A stretch of 40,493 bases of DNA from a virus. Position 1 is the first letter of the stretch. Each line of letters begins with the position of its first letter. The stretch spans positions 1-40,493 of IMG/VR virus record IMGVR_UViG_3300035659_000048. The stretch is one strand, 5' to 3'. The position numbers were made by a program, and so were the translations under genes. The notes under the pieces were generated by a model that saw only the letters and a program-made list of their open reading frames with translations, had not been told where the DNA came from and made no database searches. This document shows, one piece after another, positions 30,123 to 38,035 of this stretch.

Positions 30123-30593
30123 TCAGCTCGACGAACTGGAACTGCTGGACGAGCTGCTGCTCGACGAACTGCTTGAGCTGCTGCTCGAACTGGAAGACGA
30201 CGGCATGGAGGTCGTGGTGCCCTTGTTGAGATCCACCTCGACGAAGCCATCGGCCGCAGCGGCGGCCTTGGTGCACATACCGACGCAGAAGTCGCCATGC
30301 TGCGAAGCAATCGCCTTTGTGTCGGCCTGGTTCGCGCTGGCGTCCCAATAGACATCCGCGCCCTGCGCGAACGCGCGCGAGGTCGTCTTCTTGACGCTTA
30401 CGCGCCCGTAGATGAGCACCGCGCCGGTTGCCGCACCGGCGATGGTTGCGAGCACCATGCCCGCGATACGCTTGCCGGTGGTCGTGGCAATGCCGATGAT
30501 CTCGCCGACGGCCATAGCCGCGGCCGTGTTATTCGTGTAGTTGACCTGGACCGCTTCCTCAAGAACCTGAATTTCGATTCCTTCCCGAGCCAT
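30123..30593 (-). CDS. DUF2190 capsid decoration (cement) protein 1 with 25-residue polyserine tail
   Basis: The ATG at 30593 (AREGIEIQVLEEAVQVNYTN) has AGAGG 6 bases upstream; the longer frame upstream lies in a hairpin region. DUF2190 blocks are present: AMAVGEIIGIATTTGKR, VLIYGRVSVKKT, GADVYWDASANQAD, GDFCVGMCTK and DGFVEVDLNKG. Members of this family bind the outside of phage capsids as cement. Residues 132-156 are 25 serines up to the stop, encoded by a mixture of TCG, TCT, TCC, TCA, AGT and AGC. It directly follows the capsid gene. Older database names such as RecA/RadA recombinase for this family are misleading. Confidence 0.84.
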   Translation of the reverse strand: MAREGIEIQVLEEAVQVNYTNNTAAAMAVGEIIGIATTTGKRIAGMVLATIAGAATGAVLIYGRVSVKKTTSRAFAQGADVYWDASANQADTKAIASQHGDFCVGMCTKAAAAADGFVEVDLNKGTTTSMPSSSSSSSSSSSSSSSSSSSSSSSSS

Positions 30594-30647
30594 AATAGCC
30601 TCTCTTTCGGTTGTCGTGGTGAGAATGAGCGTGACAAGCATCGAAAT

Positions 30648-30675
30648 GCGGGGCGCGATATTCCACGCGCCCCGC
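30648..30675 (-). other. Perfect GC hairpin after the capsid gene
   Basis: GCGGGGCGCG-TGGAATAT-CGCGCCCCGC on the minus strand: a perfect 10-bp stem and 8-base loop, 15 bases after the capsid stop codon. No T-run follows (ATTTCGATGC), so it is more likely an mRNA-stabilising or partial-termination element than a full terminator. It is one of two hairpins framing the first decoration gene. Confidence 0.6.
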
Positions 30676-30690
30676 GCGTTCTCCAGGCGC

Positions 30691-32931
30691 TTATGCTCCC
30701 TGGTTGACGAACAGACCCCGGAAGTCCTCCGCTGCGAAAACGAAGTCATGCCGGACATACCACTTCATGCCATCCGCCTCGCCGATCTCCGAAGGCGCGG
30801 ACGCCGTGTAAGGCGCGCTCGCTCCGTTGAGGGTATAGAGGGTGATGGTCCCGAGCTGCACGGGATCGGCCGCCAGCCACCACGGCGCGGTCTTCGCCGC
30901 GCTGAGGTTGTCGATCTCCGCATCCACGATGATGTCCAGATTCCGCGGGCGGCCCGGCCCGTAGATGTTGACGAGATCGGTGCCCGCGGTGACGGCGTCG
31001 GCGGTGATCGCCAGAAGCGCCGAGGAGAACGTCTGCGCGGCGAGCATCTCGTTGCGGTTGCCACATAGCATGTACCGGGGCCGGATGTTCGTTCGGATCG
31101 CAGCGGACCGGCCGCCATCGGGCGACGGGAGCGTCTGATTGGCAAACGCGACGAACGCCTCGTCCAGAGTGGTCTTGCTGATCGCGCCGGCGGTTCCCAC
31201 GTTCGCGTGGGACGCCAGATTGAACAGCACCACCGAATCTTCCAGCATCGTGGGTCCGGCAAAATTCGCATTGACTCCATTGCCGTTGAACAGCATGCCG
31301 TAGGCGAGCTTGTTCATCTTGCGGCGGAGGCTGCCGGTCATGCTGGCCGGGATGCGCGTGAACGCATTCAGGTCGTCGTTGATGAGCGCCTGCCGAGTGA
31401 GGGTGAAGAACTTTCCCCACGTCGAGAGCTTTGCCGTTTCCTTCGTATCGCTGAAGGTGCCTTCCTTCGGGGACTGCCCCTCGGGAATCTCCTCGACATC
31501 GGAGAAGTCCGACAGCTTGGCGAGGTCGGCCGTCTTGAAATCGGACAGCGAACCCTGCGCGCACCATCTCGGGTACGTCACCGGCGCCGCATCCCATCCG
31601 CGCACGAGCGACTTGTTGAGCGTCGCGCCGAGGATGTTGGTGAAATCGTCGGTTTGCTGCGACATGCCGCCGCCGAACCGGGTCTGGCGAATGATCGCCG
31701 CATACACATCCTCGGCGGGCATGCGGACGATACCCTGAAGACCGGCGCGGGACAGGCACTCACGCGCGAGCGAGAGAAGTGTCGCGCCACGGAATTCACT
31801 CCTGCGGTTCGCGTCGAGCGCCGCGGGCGTCGAGTCCATCCCGGTGCGCACGGCGAAGGCGTTGACGTGGCCGGCGCGAAACTTGTCCGTCTCGTCCTTC
31901 GCAACCTGCACCGTGGGATGCTCGGCGCCGGGGGCGACCGGAGTCAACGATGAAGTCTCGATCCGGGAGAACTTGCTGGCGACTTCCTCGATGCTGAGAT
32001 CTCCGTCAACCGCGTCCTCGATGACTTTTCCCTCGATGCCCATGCGGGCGCCGAGCTTGCGGATCGTGTCGATGCGGGCGCGTTCGGCCTTGCGCAACGC
32101 GCTCTTGTCAATCTGTTCCGTCGCGGGGGTCTGGGTTGCCACAGCGGCGACTTCCGGTTTCTCTGCGGGCATGGCGGTTTCCTCCTGCTTGAATTGTGAT
32201 CGAAATGCGTCCATGATGGCGCATAACTTCCCCATGCGCGGATCATCTACGGACAGTTCGCGGTTTCCTGCAAAGCGTTTCAGATAGGCAACTCCATGCT
32301 CAACCGATTCCTCATCGTCAAGAAACCTGTCAAGCTGTGAACTTACGGAGGCCGAGAGCCCGACGGACTGCGAGAACATTCCGTCCCCGGTAGCCGGGTC
32401 GTCAACGGCGTCCACAGCGTACAGATATTCGACGCGAGCAAGCGGGAGAAGCGCGTTGCCTGCCTCGTCGCGTTGCCTGGTTCCATCTTCATTGAGTCGT
32501 TGCTCGGTCTTGCCCTTGAACACTATCGATACTCCGAAAGCATCAGGGTCGCTTTCGGCCAGTTGGCTTACGTATCCGCCGAGGTCTCCGTTCGGAGTAT
32601 CGAATGAGCTTTCGTCAAGATGAAGATCGGCACGAACGCGATCGCCGTCTTTACGAAAGTTCTTTGCCCGACCGAGGTATGTCCCGAGCGCGTCGCTTGA
32701 CATATCGGGATGACCAAAGCGGCTTTTCACGCCGTTCTTGGATTTGTTCCCATGCTCCACAACTTGGTTGAGCGTGGTATCGTCAATCTCCATGTCATGG
32801 CCTATGGCTTCGCCGATAGAGATCACTGAGAACCCCGCGAGGATATGTGCGGCCTTGTTCTCCGCGGTCAAAGACGCTTTGTCAATTCCCCTTGCGACGG
32901 AGGCTCTGAACTTTGTCTTTGATACCGGCAT
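30691..32931 (-). CDS. Fused prohead protease, scaffold and major capsid protein (746 aa)
   Basis: The ATG at 32931 is chosen because AGGAGG lies 6 bases before it; an in-frame ATG two codons upstream abuts the SD. Residues 1-200 are a U37/HK97-type prohead protease (GIDKASLTAENKAAHILAGF, KSRFGHPDMSSDALG with a His, YVSQLAESDPDAFGVSIVFKG with a Ser in the usual order). Residues about 200-370 are charged and scaffold-like. Residues about 370-746 form an HK97-fold capsid protein (RWCAQGSLSDFKTADLAKLS, MNKLAYGMLFNGNGVNANFA, RPRYMLCGNRNEMLAAQTFS, ending VFAAEDFRGLFVNQGA). An internal in-frame ATG at 32172 with its own perfect AGGAGG would make a 493-residue scaffold-capsid form without protease. 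Expected role: assembly and maturation of the head. Confidence 0.86.
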   Translation of the reverse strand: MPVSKTKFRASVARGIDKASLTAENKAAHILAGFSVISIGEAIGHDMEIDDTTLNQVVEHGNKSKNGVKSRFGHPDMSSDALGTYLGRAKNFRKDGDRVRADLHLDESSFDTPNGDLGGYVSQLAESDPDAFGVSIVFKGKTEQRLNEDGTRQRDEAGNALLPLARVEYLYAVDAVDDPATGDGMFSQSVGLSASVSSQLDRFLDDEESVEHGVAYLKRFAGNRELSVDDPRMGKLCAIMDAFRSQFKQEETAMPAEKPEVAAVATQTPATEQIDKSALRKAERARIDTIRKLGARMGIEGKVIEDAVDGDLSIEEVASKFSRIETSSLTPVAPGAEHPTVQVAKDETDKFRAGHVNAFAVRTGMDSTPAALDANRRSEFRGATLLSLARECLSRAGLQGIVRMPAEDVYAAIIRQTRFGGGMSQQTDDFTNILGATLNKSLVRGWDAAPVTYPRWCAQGSLSDFKTADLAKLSDFSDVEEIPEGQSPKEGTFSDTKETAKLSTWGKFFTLTRQALINDDLNAFTRIPASMTGSLRRKMNKLAYGMLFNGNGVNANFAGPTMLEDSVVLFNLASHANVGTAGAISKTTLDEAFVAFANQTLPSPDGGRSAAIRTNIRPRYMLCGNRNEMLAAQTFSSALLAITADAVTAGTDLVNIYGPGRPRNLDIIVDAEIDNLSAAKTAPWWLAADPVQLGTITLYTLNGASAPYTASAPSEIGEADGMKWYVRHDFVFAAEDFRGLFVNQGA
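32170..32186 (-). promoter_or_regulatory. Internal ribosome binding site and in-frame start in the capsid gene
   Basis: On the minus strand AGGAGG (32186-32181), 8 bases, then ATG (32172-32170) in the same frame as the long protein (255 codons after the ATG at 32937), giving a product that begins PAEKPEVAAVATQTP. This is a stronger start signal than many true genes here. It implies two products, a minor protease-bearing form and an abundant scaffold-capsid form, analogous to lambda C and Nu3. Confidence 0.72.
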
Positions 32932-32987
32932 CTTCATCCTCCTCTGATTCGATGCTCAACCGAATCGTTTTCGGTCGGGCGAGGTTG

Positions 32988-34601
32988 TTACTCGACAGAA
33001 CCGTCACCGCTACCGTCACTATTTCCCGAATTGTTTCCGCTTGGCTGCGGTTGATCTCCGGCTGTCGGTTTCGGTCCTGGAACTTGTCCGTTCGCATTTG
33101 TAGTAAGTCCCCTTTGCTGCATCTCGATGATATTCTTCTTTGACAAGATGTAGCCGGCTTCGTCCTCCAATTGGTCGATCTGGTCTTTCCAGTTCTGGCC
33201 CTGCTCGGAATAGAACTCATGCAGCGTCATCATCTTGTTGCCGTAGAGTTGGGAGATCGCCTGCACTTCGCGCGCGGGGTCGATGAAGTCGAAACCGGGA
33301 GAGGACCATTGTACACGGTCGTAGTATCGAGGGTCGGCGAGATAGTCGGTGAGCGAATATCCCGGTATGAGATTCGCCGCGAAGCATCTGTAAACGAACT
33401 CATGCCACTCGGTATCGCACACCTCCCGCGCGAACCATCCTTGCATCCCGCGAAACGCCTTCTGGTCCTCGTTCTTGTTGATCTTTCCCGATGCGAAAGA
33501 TATGGCGTCAACGTCGCGGGTGAACGTCATATACGACACGCCGAACGTCATTCCGATTGTGTGAAGTATGAGCTTCTGTAGAGGTTGGAGAACGGCCTGG
33601 ATCGAGTCGTCCGCCTGCACGATCTCGGGCTTGTCGCCCTTGTCGCCATAGTAGATCTTGCCGGGTTCCATCGTAATCTGGCTATTTGAATTGAGTTGCT
33701 TCTTGATAAGTCCCGCGGCGATGCTGTTCGGAACAAAAAGCCCGATCATTGCCTGCAATCTGCTGGAAATCAGTTTATCCTCGATGAGATGCTGAATCGC
33801 CCAGAGATACCGAAGCGCACTTGTAAACCACGGAAGACCGAGGTACTCCTCGGCCTGGTCGCTTTGGTAGTGGTGTTTCATGTACCGCCAGCTTATCGCC
33901 CTATCAACGCCCTTGATGCGGTACTCTACGGGGCGGCCGTTCTCGTCAAAGGAAATGCCGAAAAGTGTTTGCTTCACCGCGGGATTCGACCAGACTGTCG
34001 GCGCGCCAATGTCGTATCCGTCATCGAGGCGCAAGCAATTGATTACCTGCGTGGTCACCGGAAGAAGATGGCCGGCGGGCGCCGCCACCTTGTTCGTCAG
34101 GACGGTTCCACTCTTGACAATCTCGGCGAAGATCATCCGCTGGGCTTCGGAGAACGAGCGCTTCCCCGTGGCGTCCCATTCGTCGTGATATCGTTCCCAT
34201 AGCCGGGATAGGAGCGTATTGAGTCCCGTGACCGGCTGGCCGTTGTACATCTTGACGCGCGGCATTGGCTTCATCCCGCCGCGGATCACGTTGTTGAGCA
34301 GCGTATTCATGATCCCTTTGGCGTGGGGATCGTTATCGACCTGGGAGATGCTGCGAGCGACGATCGTGCGCCAGTTCGCGCGGACGTTCCAATATGGCGT
34401 ATCGTAGTGCGTGGACCAATCGGCGGAGATCCGGCTCGTATCTGCGGCCTCATGGTGGGCGAACTTGTAGAGTTCTCGGAGATCCCCGAGGAAAGACTCG
34501 ATGTTCTCGACCTGGTATTGATGCGCGGGCAATCCCCGGTGCATCGCCCGAATATCGGACATCAGAAACTTGACCTGTTGAAAGAAGGTAGGTCGGCTCA
34601 T
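32988..34601 (-). CDS. Portal protein, lambda gpB-like (537 aa)
   Basis: The start MSRPTFFQQVKF at 34601 follows AGGGA and begins 4 bases after the gpW-like stop. The typical lambda-family portal blocks are present: WNVRANWRTIVARSISQVDN, KGIMNTLLNNVIRGGMKPMP, RLWERYHDEWDATGKRSFSE, FAEIVKSGTVLTNKVAAPAG, and a C-terminal coiled and flexible tail (QLEDEAGYILSKKNI to NSDGSGDGSVE). It forms the dodecameric ring at the DNA vertex and is the docking site for the terminase and head-tail proteins. The low-complexity C-terminal tail is longer than average. Confidence 0.84.
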   Translation of the reverse strand: MSRPTFFQQVKFLMSDIRAMHRGLPAHQYQVENIESFLGDLRELYKFAHHEAADTSRISADWSTHYDTPYWNVRANWRTIVARSISQVDNDPHAKGIMNTLLNNVIRGGMKPMPRVKMYNGQPVTGLNTLLSRLWERYHDEWDATGKRSFSEAQRMIFAEIVKSGTVLTNKVAAPAGHLLPVTTQVINCLRLDDGYDIGAPTVWSNPAVKQTLFGISFDENGRPVEYRIKGVDRAISWRYMKHHYQSDQAEEYLGLPWFTSALRYLWAIQHLIEDKLISSRLQAMIGLFVPNSIAAGLIKKQLNSNSQITMEPGKIYYGDKGDKPEIVQADDSIQAVLQPLQKLILHTIGMTFGVSYMTFTRDVDAISFASGKINKNEDQKAFRGMQGWFAREVCDTEWHEFVYRCFAANLIPGYSLTDYLADPRYYDRVQWSSPGFDFIDPAREVQAISQLYGNKMMTLHEFYSEQGQNWKDQIDQLEDEAGYILSKKNIIEMQQRGLTTNANGQVPGPKPTAGDQPQPSGNNSGNSDGSGDGSVE

Positions 34602-34605
34602 TTCC

Positions 34606-34818
34606 CTATGTCGCCTCGCTGAAGGCAATAGGGATTGAGCCGCCGTACTCGGTGGAGTTCGCCTGCCCCTGCGCCCAATCGTAATGTTTCTGGAGAGATT
34701 CGAGCGAGGCGAACTGGATTGTCCGCCCGTTGATGCTCACGGAGATGGCGCCGTCTCGCCCTATATTAGCAACGAGAGCGGACTCAACTGCGGCAAGATA
34801 CGCGGAGTCGATTGCCAA
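34606..34818 (-). CDS. gpW-like head-tail joining protein (70 aa)
   Basis: The first codon is TTG (34818), with GAAAGGG about 7 bases upstream; no ATG is available at this position. The pattern of a basic strand VSINGRTIQFASLESLQKHY followed by a helix is like lambda gpW, which plugs the portal channel and joins head and tail. It is 70 aa (lambda gpW 68). It lies between the large terminase region and the portal gene, the same order as in lambda (A-W-B). A sigma70-like promoter lies just upstream. Confidence 0.7.
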   Translation of the reverse strand: MAIDSAYLAAVESALVANIGRDGAISVSINGRTIQFASLESLQKHYDWAQGQANSTEYGGSIPIAFSEAT

Positions 34819-34856
34819 TGCAAAGCCCTTTCGGGTAATCTGCGATTAGCACAAAG

Positions 34857-34885
34857 ATAATACGGCTGGAGCGAAAACGAAACAA
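34857..34885 (-). promoter_or_regulatory. Predicted sigma70 promoter ahead of the head genes
   Basis: On the minus strand TTGTTT (34885-34880), 17 bases, TATTAT (34862-34857). The region between the 102-aa gene and the gpW-like gene (34819-34919) is A/T-rich and has no gene, as expected for a promoter. It may supplement late transcription of the portal and capsid genes. Confidence 0.5.
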
Positions 34886-34919
34886 TCGCCGAATTAATTG
34901 GCAAATAAATTCGACTATG

Positions 34920-35228
34920 TCATATTGACATTATAGGATCGTCGTCACTCTTTTTCACTTTCTCGAACAGCACCATAACCCCTTCGATGGGTCCGAGATT
35001 GAACACCGCCCGGTATGCCCAGCCCTCGCGCCGCATATCGTTCAGTTGCTTGATGAAGGTGCGGTGCCAAGCGCCTTCCATGCGCAGGTCACGGTAATAT
35101 TCGACCGAGCCCGCGGGCCGGCCGCGCTTCGGCTTCGACGTGAGATCGATGAAAGCCTGTTTCGCCGCCTCTCGATCTCCAGGCGGAAGCATTCCGGTAG
35201 TTGGCCCAAGCGTCTTCTCGTTTTCCAT
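34920..35228 (-). CDS. Unknown protein after the large terminase (102 aa)
   Basis: The ATG at 35228 overlaps the terminase stop (TGATG) with GGAGG 6 bases before; an ATG two codons upstream lies on the SD. The product has a helix-rich N-terminus (ENEKTLGPTTGMLPPGDREA), a basic middle (KPKRGRPAGSVEYYRDLR) and a C-terminal strand pattern (AYRAVFNLGPIEGVMVLFEK). It could be a small head assembly or packaging helper. No family recognised. Confidence 0.65.
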   Translation of the reverse strand: MENEKTLGPTTGMLPPGDREAAKQAFIDLTSKPKRGRPAGSVEYYRDLRMEGAWHRTFIKQLNDMRREGWAYRAVFNLGPIEGVMVLFEKVKKSDDDPIMSI

Positions 35229-37195
35229 CACCATCCTCCTTGTTTGAGAAAGTCTCTCACGGTTCCGCCCATGTAGTTGCTCTGTATTTCCGGGGCTCCG
35301 CGCCCATGGTTTGCGTCCGCTGAATTCTCAACCGCCGGTTTCTGTTCCTGCGCATGATCGTATGCCGCGACAACCGTCTCGTCGAAAAGCTGCTCCTGAA
35401 GATTCAGAATCAGCGATGCCCCGACAATGTAATTCTCGCAGTCTCGGAAATGGTCCGGCTGCCCGGAGGTATCCCCACTGATCCAGCGCTTCCGCTTGTT
35501 CCCGCGGGGGTCCGTGTATTCCTCATCGTACTGGTTGAGCACCTGTTCGAGGTACGCCGGTTGAATGTCCTCCGGCAGATGCCAGAGGCTCGTCTCCATC
35601 TGCTTCTTGACGATGCGCGAAAGCTGTTCCGTGTTGCCGAAAAAGATCCCTGATTCTTTTCGATCGATGAGTTGGCCTTTGCTGGCGCTGCCGATGTATG
35701 CGCCGAAAAACCCGCTATGGGATACGATGTAATCAACGTCTTTCGAGCGATGTCCTCCGCGGTCGATGAGCCCGAAAAGCATCTGGACTTTGCGCCCAGA
35801 TTTCTTCTGGTAGGGCCAGCGATGGATTTCCTTGTTAAGCGTTGCCCATACCTCGGCCGGGTTTGCGTTCATGTCGATGTTCATGTCACACGCGACGAAC
35901 TCGCACCGGACAAGCCATGATTCCATTCCCTTGCCAAAGCCGCGGACGATGAAATAAAAACCGTCGTCTTGGGTGTCAACCCCGCAGAGAAGAAGCGTCA
36001 CCGCATCGGGCACATAGGCGTCGGGACCGTATTGCAGGTATTTCTGCGTCTTGCTCTTGAGCCACGATTCCTGCCCGCGCTGCGAGAAGACGCGGATCCA
36101 CCGCGCCATGTCCTCATTTTGGTAGGTCGCCAGGGCGTTCGGGTCCGGGGAATGCAGCGCCTCGAAGTATCGGGCCAGGCATTCGGCGGATGAGTATGAT
36201 GTGTCAACGAGGCGGTTCCAGTTGTAGACAACGCGGGTGGCGCGCGTCCGACCCCGGATGATTCCCTCGGAGTAGGATTCGCCTTTTGCCAACCAGGTAA
36301 CGCGATCGTTGATCGCCAGCCGTTCGGTCTCCGTGATGGTCGCTTTACATTTCGGACACTCAAAGCGCGCGGCCTTGTCCAAGCGAATCCGGTTTGCGTC
36401 GTGATCGTACTTTCCTTCCGCGTTCGGGAGTTCCTTGATTTGCGCGTCGGAATATTCGATCCATTCCAAGCAGTGTGGACATGGGTAATGCGGGGTGAGA
36501 AACAGGACCCCCGATCGGTGCGTCTCGGTGAATGATTTATCACCCTCCTCGATAGGACTTGTCTCGAAGACAGCCTTGACCTTGCGCCCGAGCATCCGGG
36601 ATGCCTGCTGCCGTCCGAAAAGCATCTTCACCGGATCAAAATTCTTGTTCTGCCATTTCGCCAATTCTGATCCGTAAATGAACCCGGCGTTGTAGGATGC
36701 CAGGTCGCTGCGCACGTTGGCGCTTGCGATACGGATGGTGATATGGGAGAGCTTCAGGCGACGCTTTGTGAGTTTTGAATCGTCGCCGTCCCAGAACTTC
36801 CGGATGCACGGAATGCCTTTGATAAGTGGCTTGATGCGTTCGTCGAACACATCGGCGATGGTCTCCTTCTTGGCATAGCAGAACATCATGTTGAGCGTCT
36901 CGAACGCCATGAACCACGCGGCTATCACCTCGGCAAGAAGGGATTTCCCGGTCTGGACGGGGCCGACGAGAAATACCTCGTCGTAGATGGCGATCGCGTC
37001 GAGCGGTTCCCGTTGCCAGGGGAACAACTTGAGGCGGCCCTGCACCGCATAGGCGCTTGACATCCGAAAGTCACGCTCCGCCCATTCGGATATCCGCGGG
37101 CGATCGGGAACCCTGAACGATTCCGAATGGTCCTTCGAGTAGACCGGGAATCCGGATTTCTCGAATTTCCAGCTACTCGGTTTTGATTGGCTCAC
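35228..37195 (-). CDS. Terminase large subunit, GpA family (655 aa)
   Basis: The DNA-packaging motor and cos nuclease. The start is GTG at 37195 with GGGAG upstream, overlapping the small terminase by 23 bases. Walker A is GPVQTGKS at residues 78-85, in the GpA-type arrangement PWQREPLDAI..VFLVGPVQTGKS. The Walker B area reads GFIYGSELAKW, with Ser where Asp is usual, but the following Glu is present. The nuclease domain (from about residue 398) has LLCGVDTQDDGFYF and GLIDRGGHRSKDVDYIV acidic residues. A zinc-like CPHCLEW..CPKCKAT pair is at about 235-290, common in this family. It ends with a basic, proline-rich tail that should bind the portal. Confidence 0.85.
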   Translation of the reverse strand: MSQSKPSSWKFEKSGFPVYSKDHSESFRVPDRPRISEWAERDFRMSSAYAVQGRLKLFPWQREPLDAIAIYDEVFLVGPVQTGKSLLAEVIAAWFMAFETLNMMFCYAKKETIADVFDERIKPLIKGIPCIRKFWDGDDSKLTKRRLKLSHITIRIASANVRSDLASYNAGFIYGSELAKWQNKNFDPVKMLFGRQQASRMLGRKVKAVFETSPIEEGDKSFTETHRSGVLFLTPHYPCPHCLEWIEYSDAQIKELPNAEGKYDHDANRIRLDKAARFECPKCKATITETERLAINDRVTWLAKGESYSEGIIRGRTRATRVVYNWNRLVDTSYSSAECLARYFEALHSPDPNALATYQNEDMARWIRVFSQRGQESWLKSKTQKYLQYGPDAYVPDAVTLLLCGVDTQDDGFYFIVRGFGKGMESWLVRCEFVACDMNIDMNANPAEVWATLNKEIHRWPYQKKSGRKVQMLFGLIDRGGHRSKDVDYIVSHSGFFGAYIGSASKGQLIDRKESGIFFGNTEQLSRIVKKQMETSLWHLPEDIQPAYLEQVLNQYDEEYTDPRGNKRKRWISGDTSGQPDHFRDCENYIVGASLILNLQEQLFDETVVAAYDHAQEQKPAVENSADANHGRGAPEIQSNYMGGTVRDFLKQGGW

Positions 37196-37751
37196 CTGTC
37201 TCTCCCGCGTCCAGTTCTGTGTGCGGCGTTATCGGGCGTGATCCTTCAACAAACGCTTCGAGCGCTTCCTTGACGAATCCGTCAACCACGTCCAAGACTC
37301 TGCCGGCGTTCTCCGGCGCCGAGCCCATGGCCGTCAGAAGCGCGTTGATGTTTCGCTTCCATGCGTCAGTCCAGAACGTGCGCAGCGCGATCGCCTGTTC
37401 TTTGGCAACCTGTTCCACGGTGTGCCGGTCGATCGTCTCGTCGCGCGCCTTCTGGATCCGCACTTCGAGCAGTGAATTCTGGTTCTTAAGTCGTTGCGTC
37501 TCCTCCGCATGTTTGGCGTCGGCCGCCTGGTCCTGATACAAGTCCTTGAGCCGGGCCCGGTGCCATGACCAGACCCCAGGGACCGAAAAATGAAACTGCC
37601 GTCGCCGTCCGCGGGGCGCCTGGTGTGGGCAACCCTCCTCCCGCCACTTGTCGATCGCCTGAGTAGTCACCCCGAGCAGCATTGAGAGCGATTTCGTCGG
37701 GCATGACTCCGGGTCGATCTTCTCGAGAATGGTTGCGTTTTTGCTACTCAT
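37173..37751 (-). CDS. Terminase small subunit, Nu1-like (192 aa)
   Basis: The DNA-recognition subunit of the packaging terminase. Residues 15-60 (CPTKSLSMLLGVTTQAIDKW, REEGCPHQAPRGRRRQFHFS) are a winged-helix DNA-binding domain like lambda Nu1. The next part is a coiled coil (about 75-125, AEETQRLKNQNSLLEVRIQK), and the C-terminus (FVKEALEAFVEGSRPITPH) would contact the large subunit. It overlaps the large-subunit gene by 23 bases. Repeated GGTAG pentamers lie just upstream, where Nu1-type proteins bind at cos. Confidence 0.82.
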   Translation of the reverse strand: MSSKNATILEKIDPESCPTKSLSMLLGVTTQAIDKWREEGCPHQAPRGRRRQFHFSVPGVWSWHRARLKDLYQDQAADAKHAEETQRLKNQNSLLEVRIQKARDETIDRHTVEQVAKEQAIALRTFWTDAWKRNINALLTAMGSAPENAGRVLDVVDGFVKEALEAFVEGSRPITPHTELDAGETGEPIKTE

Positions 37752-37764
37752 GGGTGCGTTATCG

Positions 37765-37856
37765 CTACCTTTTTCCTACCTGGTTCGTAATTTCTCATTT
37801 TTGCGAAAATCTACCGAGCTTCGGCTACCTCTTTACATTCCTGCCCCGGTAGTACC
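37765..37856 (-). repeat. Clustered GGTAG repeats, candidate terminase binding (cos/R-site) region
   Basis: Minus-strand GGTAG occurs at 37769-37765, 37780-37776, 37815-37811 and 37829-37825, and a GGTACTACC palindrome lies at 37856-37848. All are within 92 bases ahead of the small terminase gene. They are separated by A/T-rich stretches such as 37789-37812. In lambda, the Nu1 R sites and IHF site at cosB have the same place and layout. The repeats may therefore be small terminase binding sites; no cohesive-end nick site could be read. Confidence 0.45.
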
Positions 37857-37993
37857 TTGCTAGACCTCACCAGATGCCCCAGGATCAATGATTTACGACC
37901 GAACCTGCCCATGGTCAAAAGGCTCAAAATCGGTTCACGGGCCTCCTGTGATGTCATATTAACTTAAATCTTAAGTAGCGTTTATGAAATCAG

Positions 37994-38029
37994 TGTATCA
38001 TTCGTGATACAACCCGGCAAGTATTGCCG
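37994..38029. promoter_or_regulatory. Two adjacent palindromes upstream of the terminase genes
   Basis: TGTATCA-TTCG-TGATACA (37994-38011) is a perfect 18-bp palindrome and CGGCAA-GTA-TTGCCG (38015-38029) follows 3 bases later. They lie between the 147-aa gene and the terminase operon, where a late operator or terminator would be expected. No T-run supports a terminator. The 18-bp palindrome has the form of a dimeric repressor site. The rest of 37752-38035 holds the GGTAG repeats and a 33-codon ORF (37912-37811) without a ribosome site; I see no gene there. Confidence 0.45.
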
Positions 38030-38035
38030 ACTTGT

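Noticed and set aside
32882-33100. Possible small gene across the portal-capsid junction (MRTDKFQDRNRQ...)
   Set aside because: It has an AAAGGGG-like site, but overlaps both the portal tail and the capsid start in another frame and shows no recognisable protein pattern; probably chance.
37811-37912. 33-codon ORF upstream of the small terminase
   Set aside because: No ribosome site, and it coincides with the GGTAG repeat region; more likely a packaging or regulatory site.
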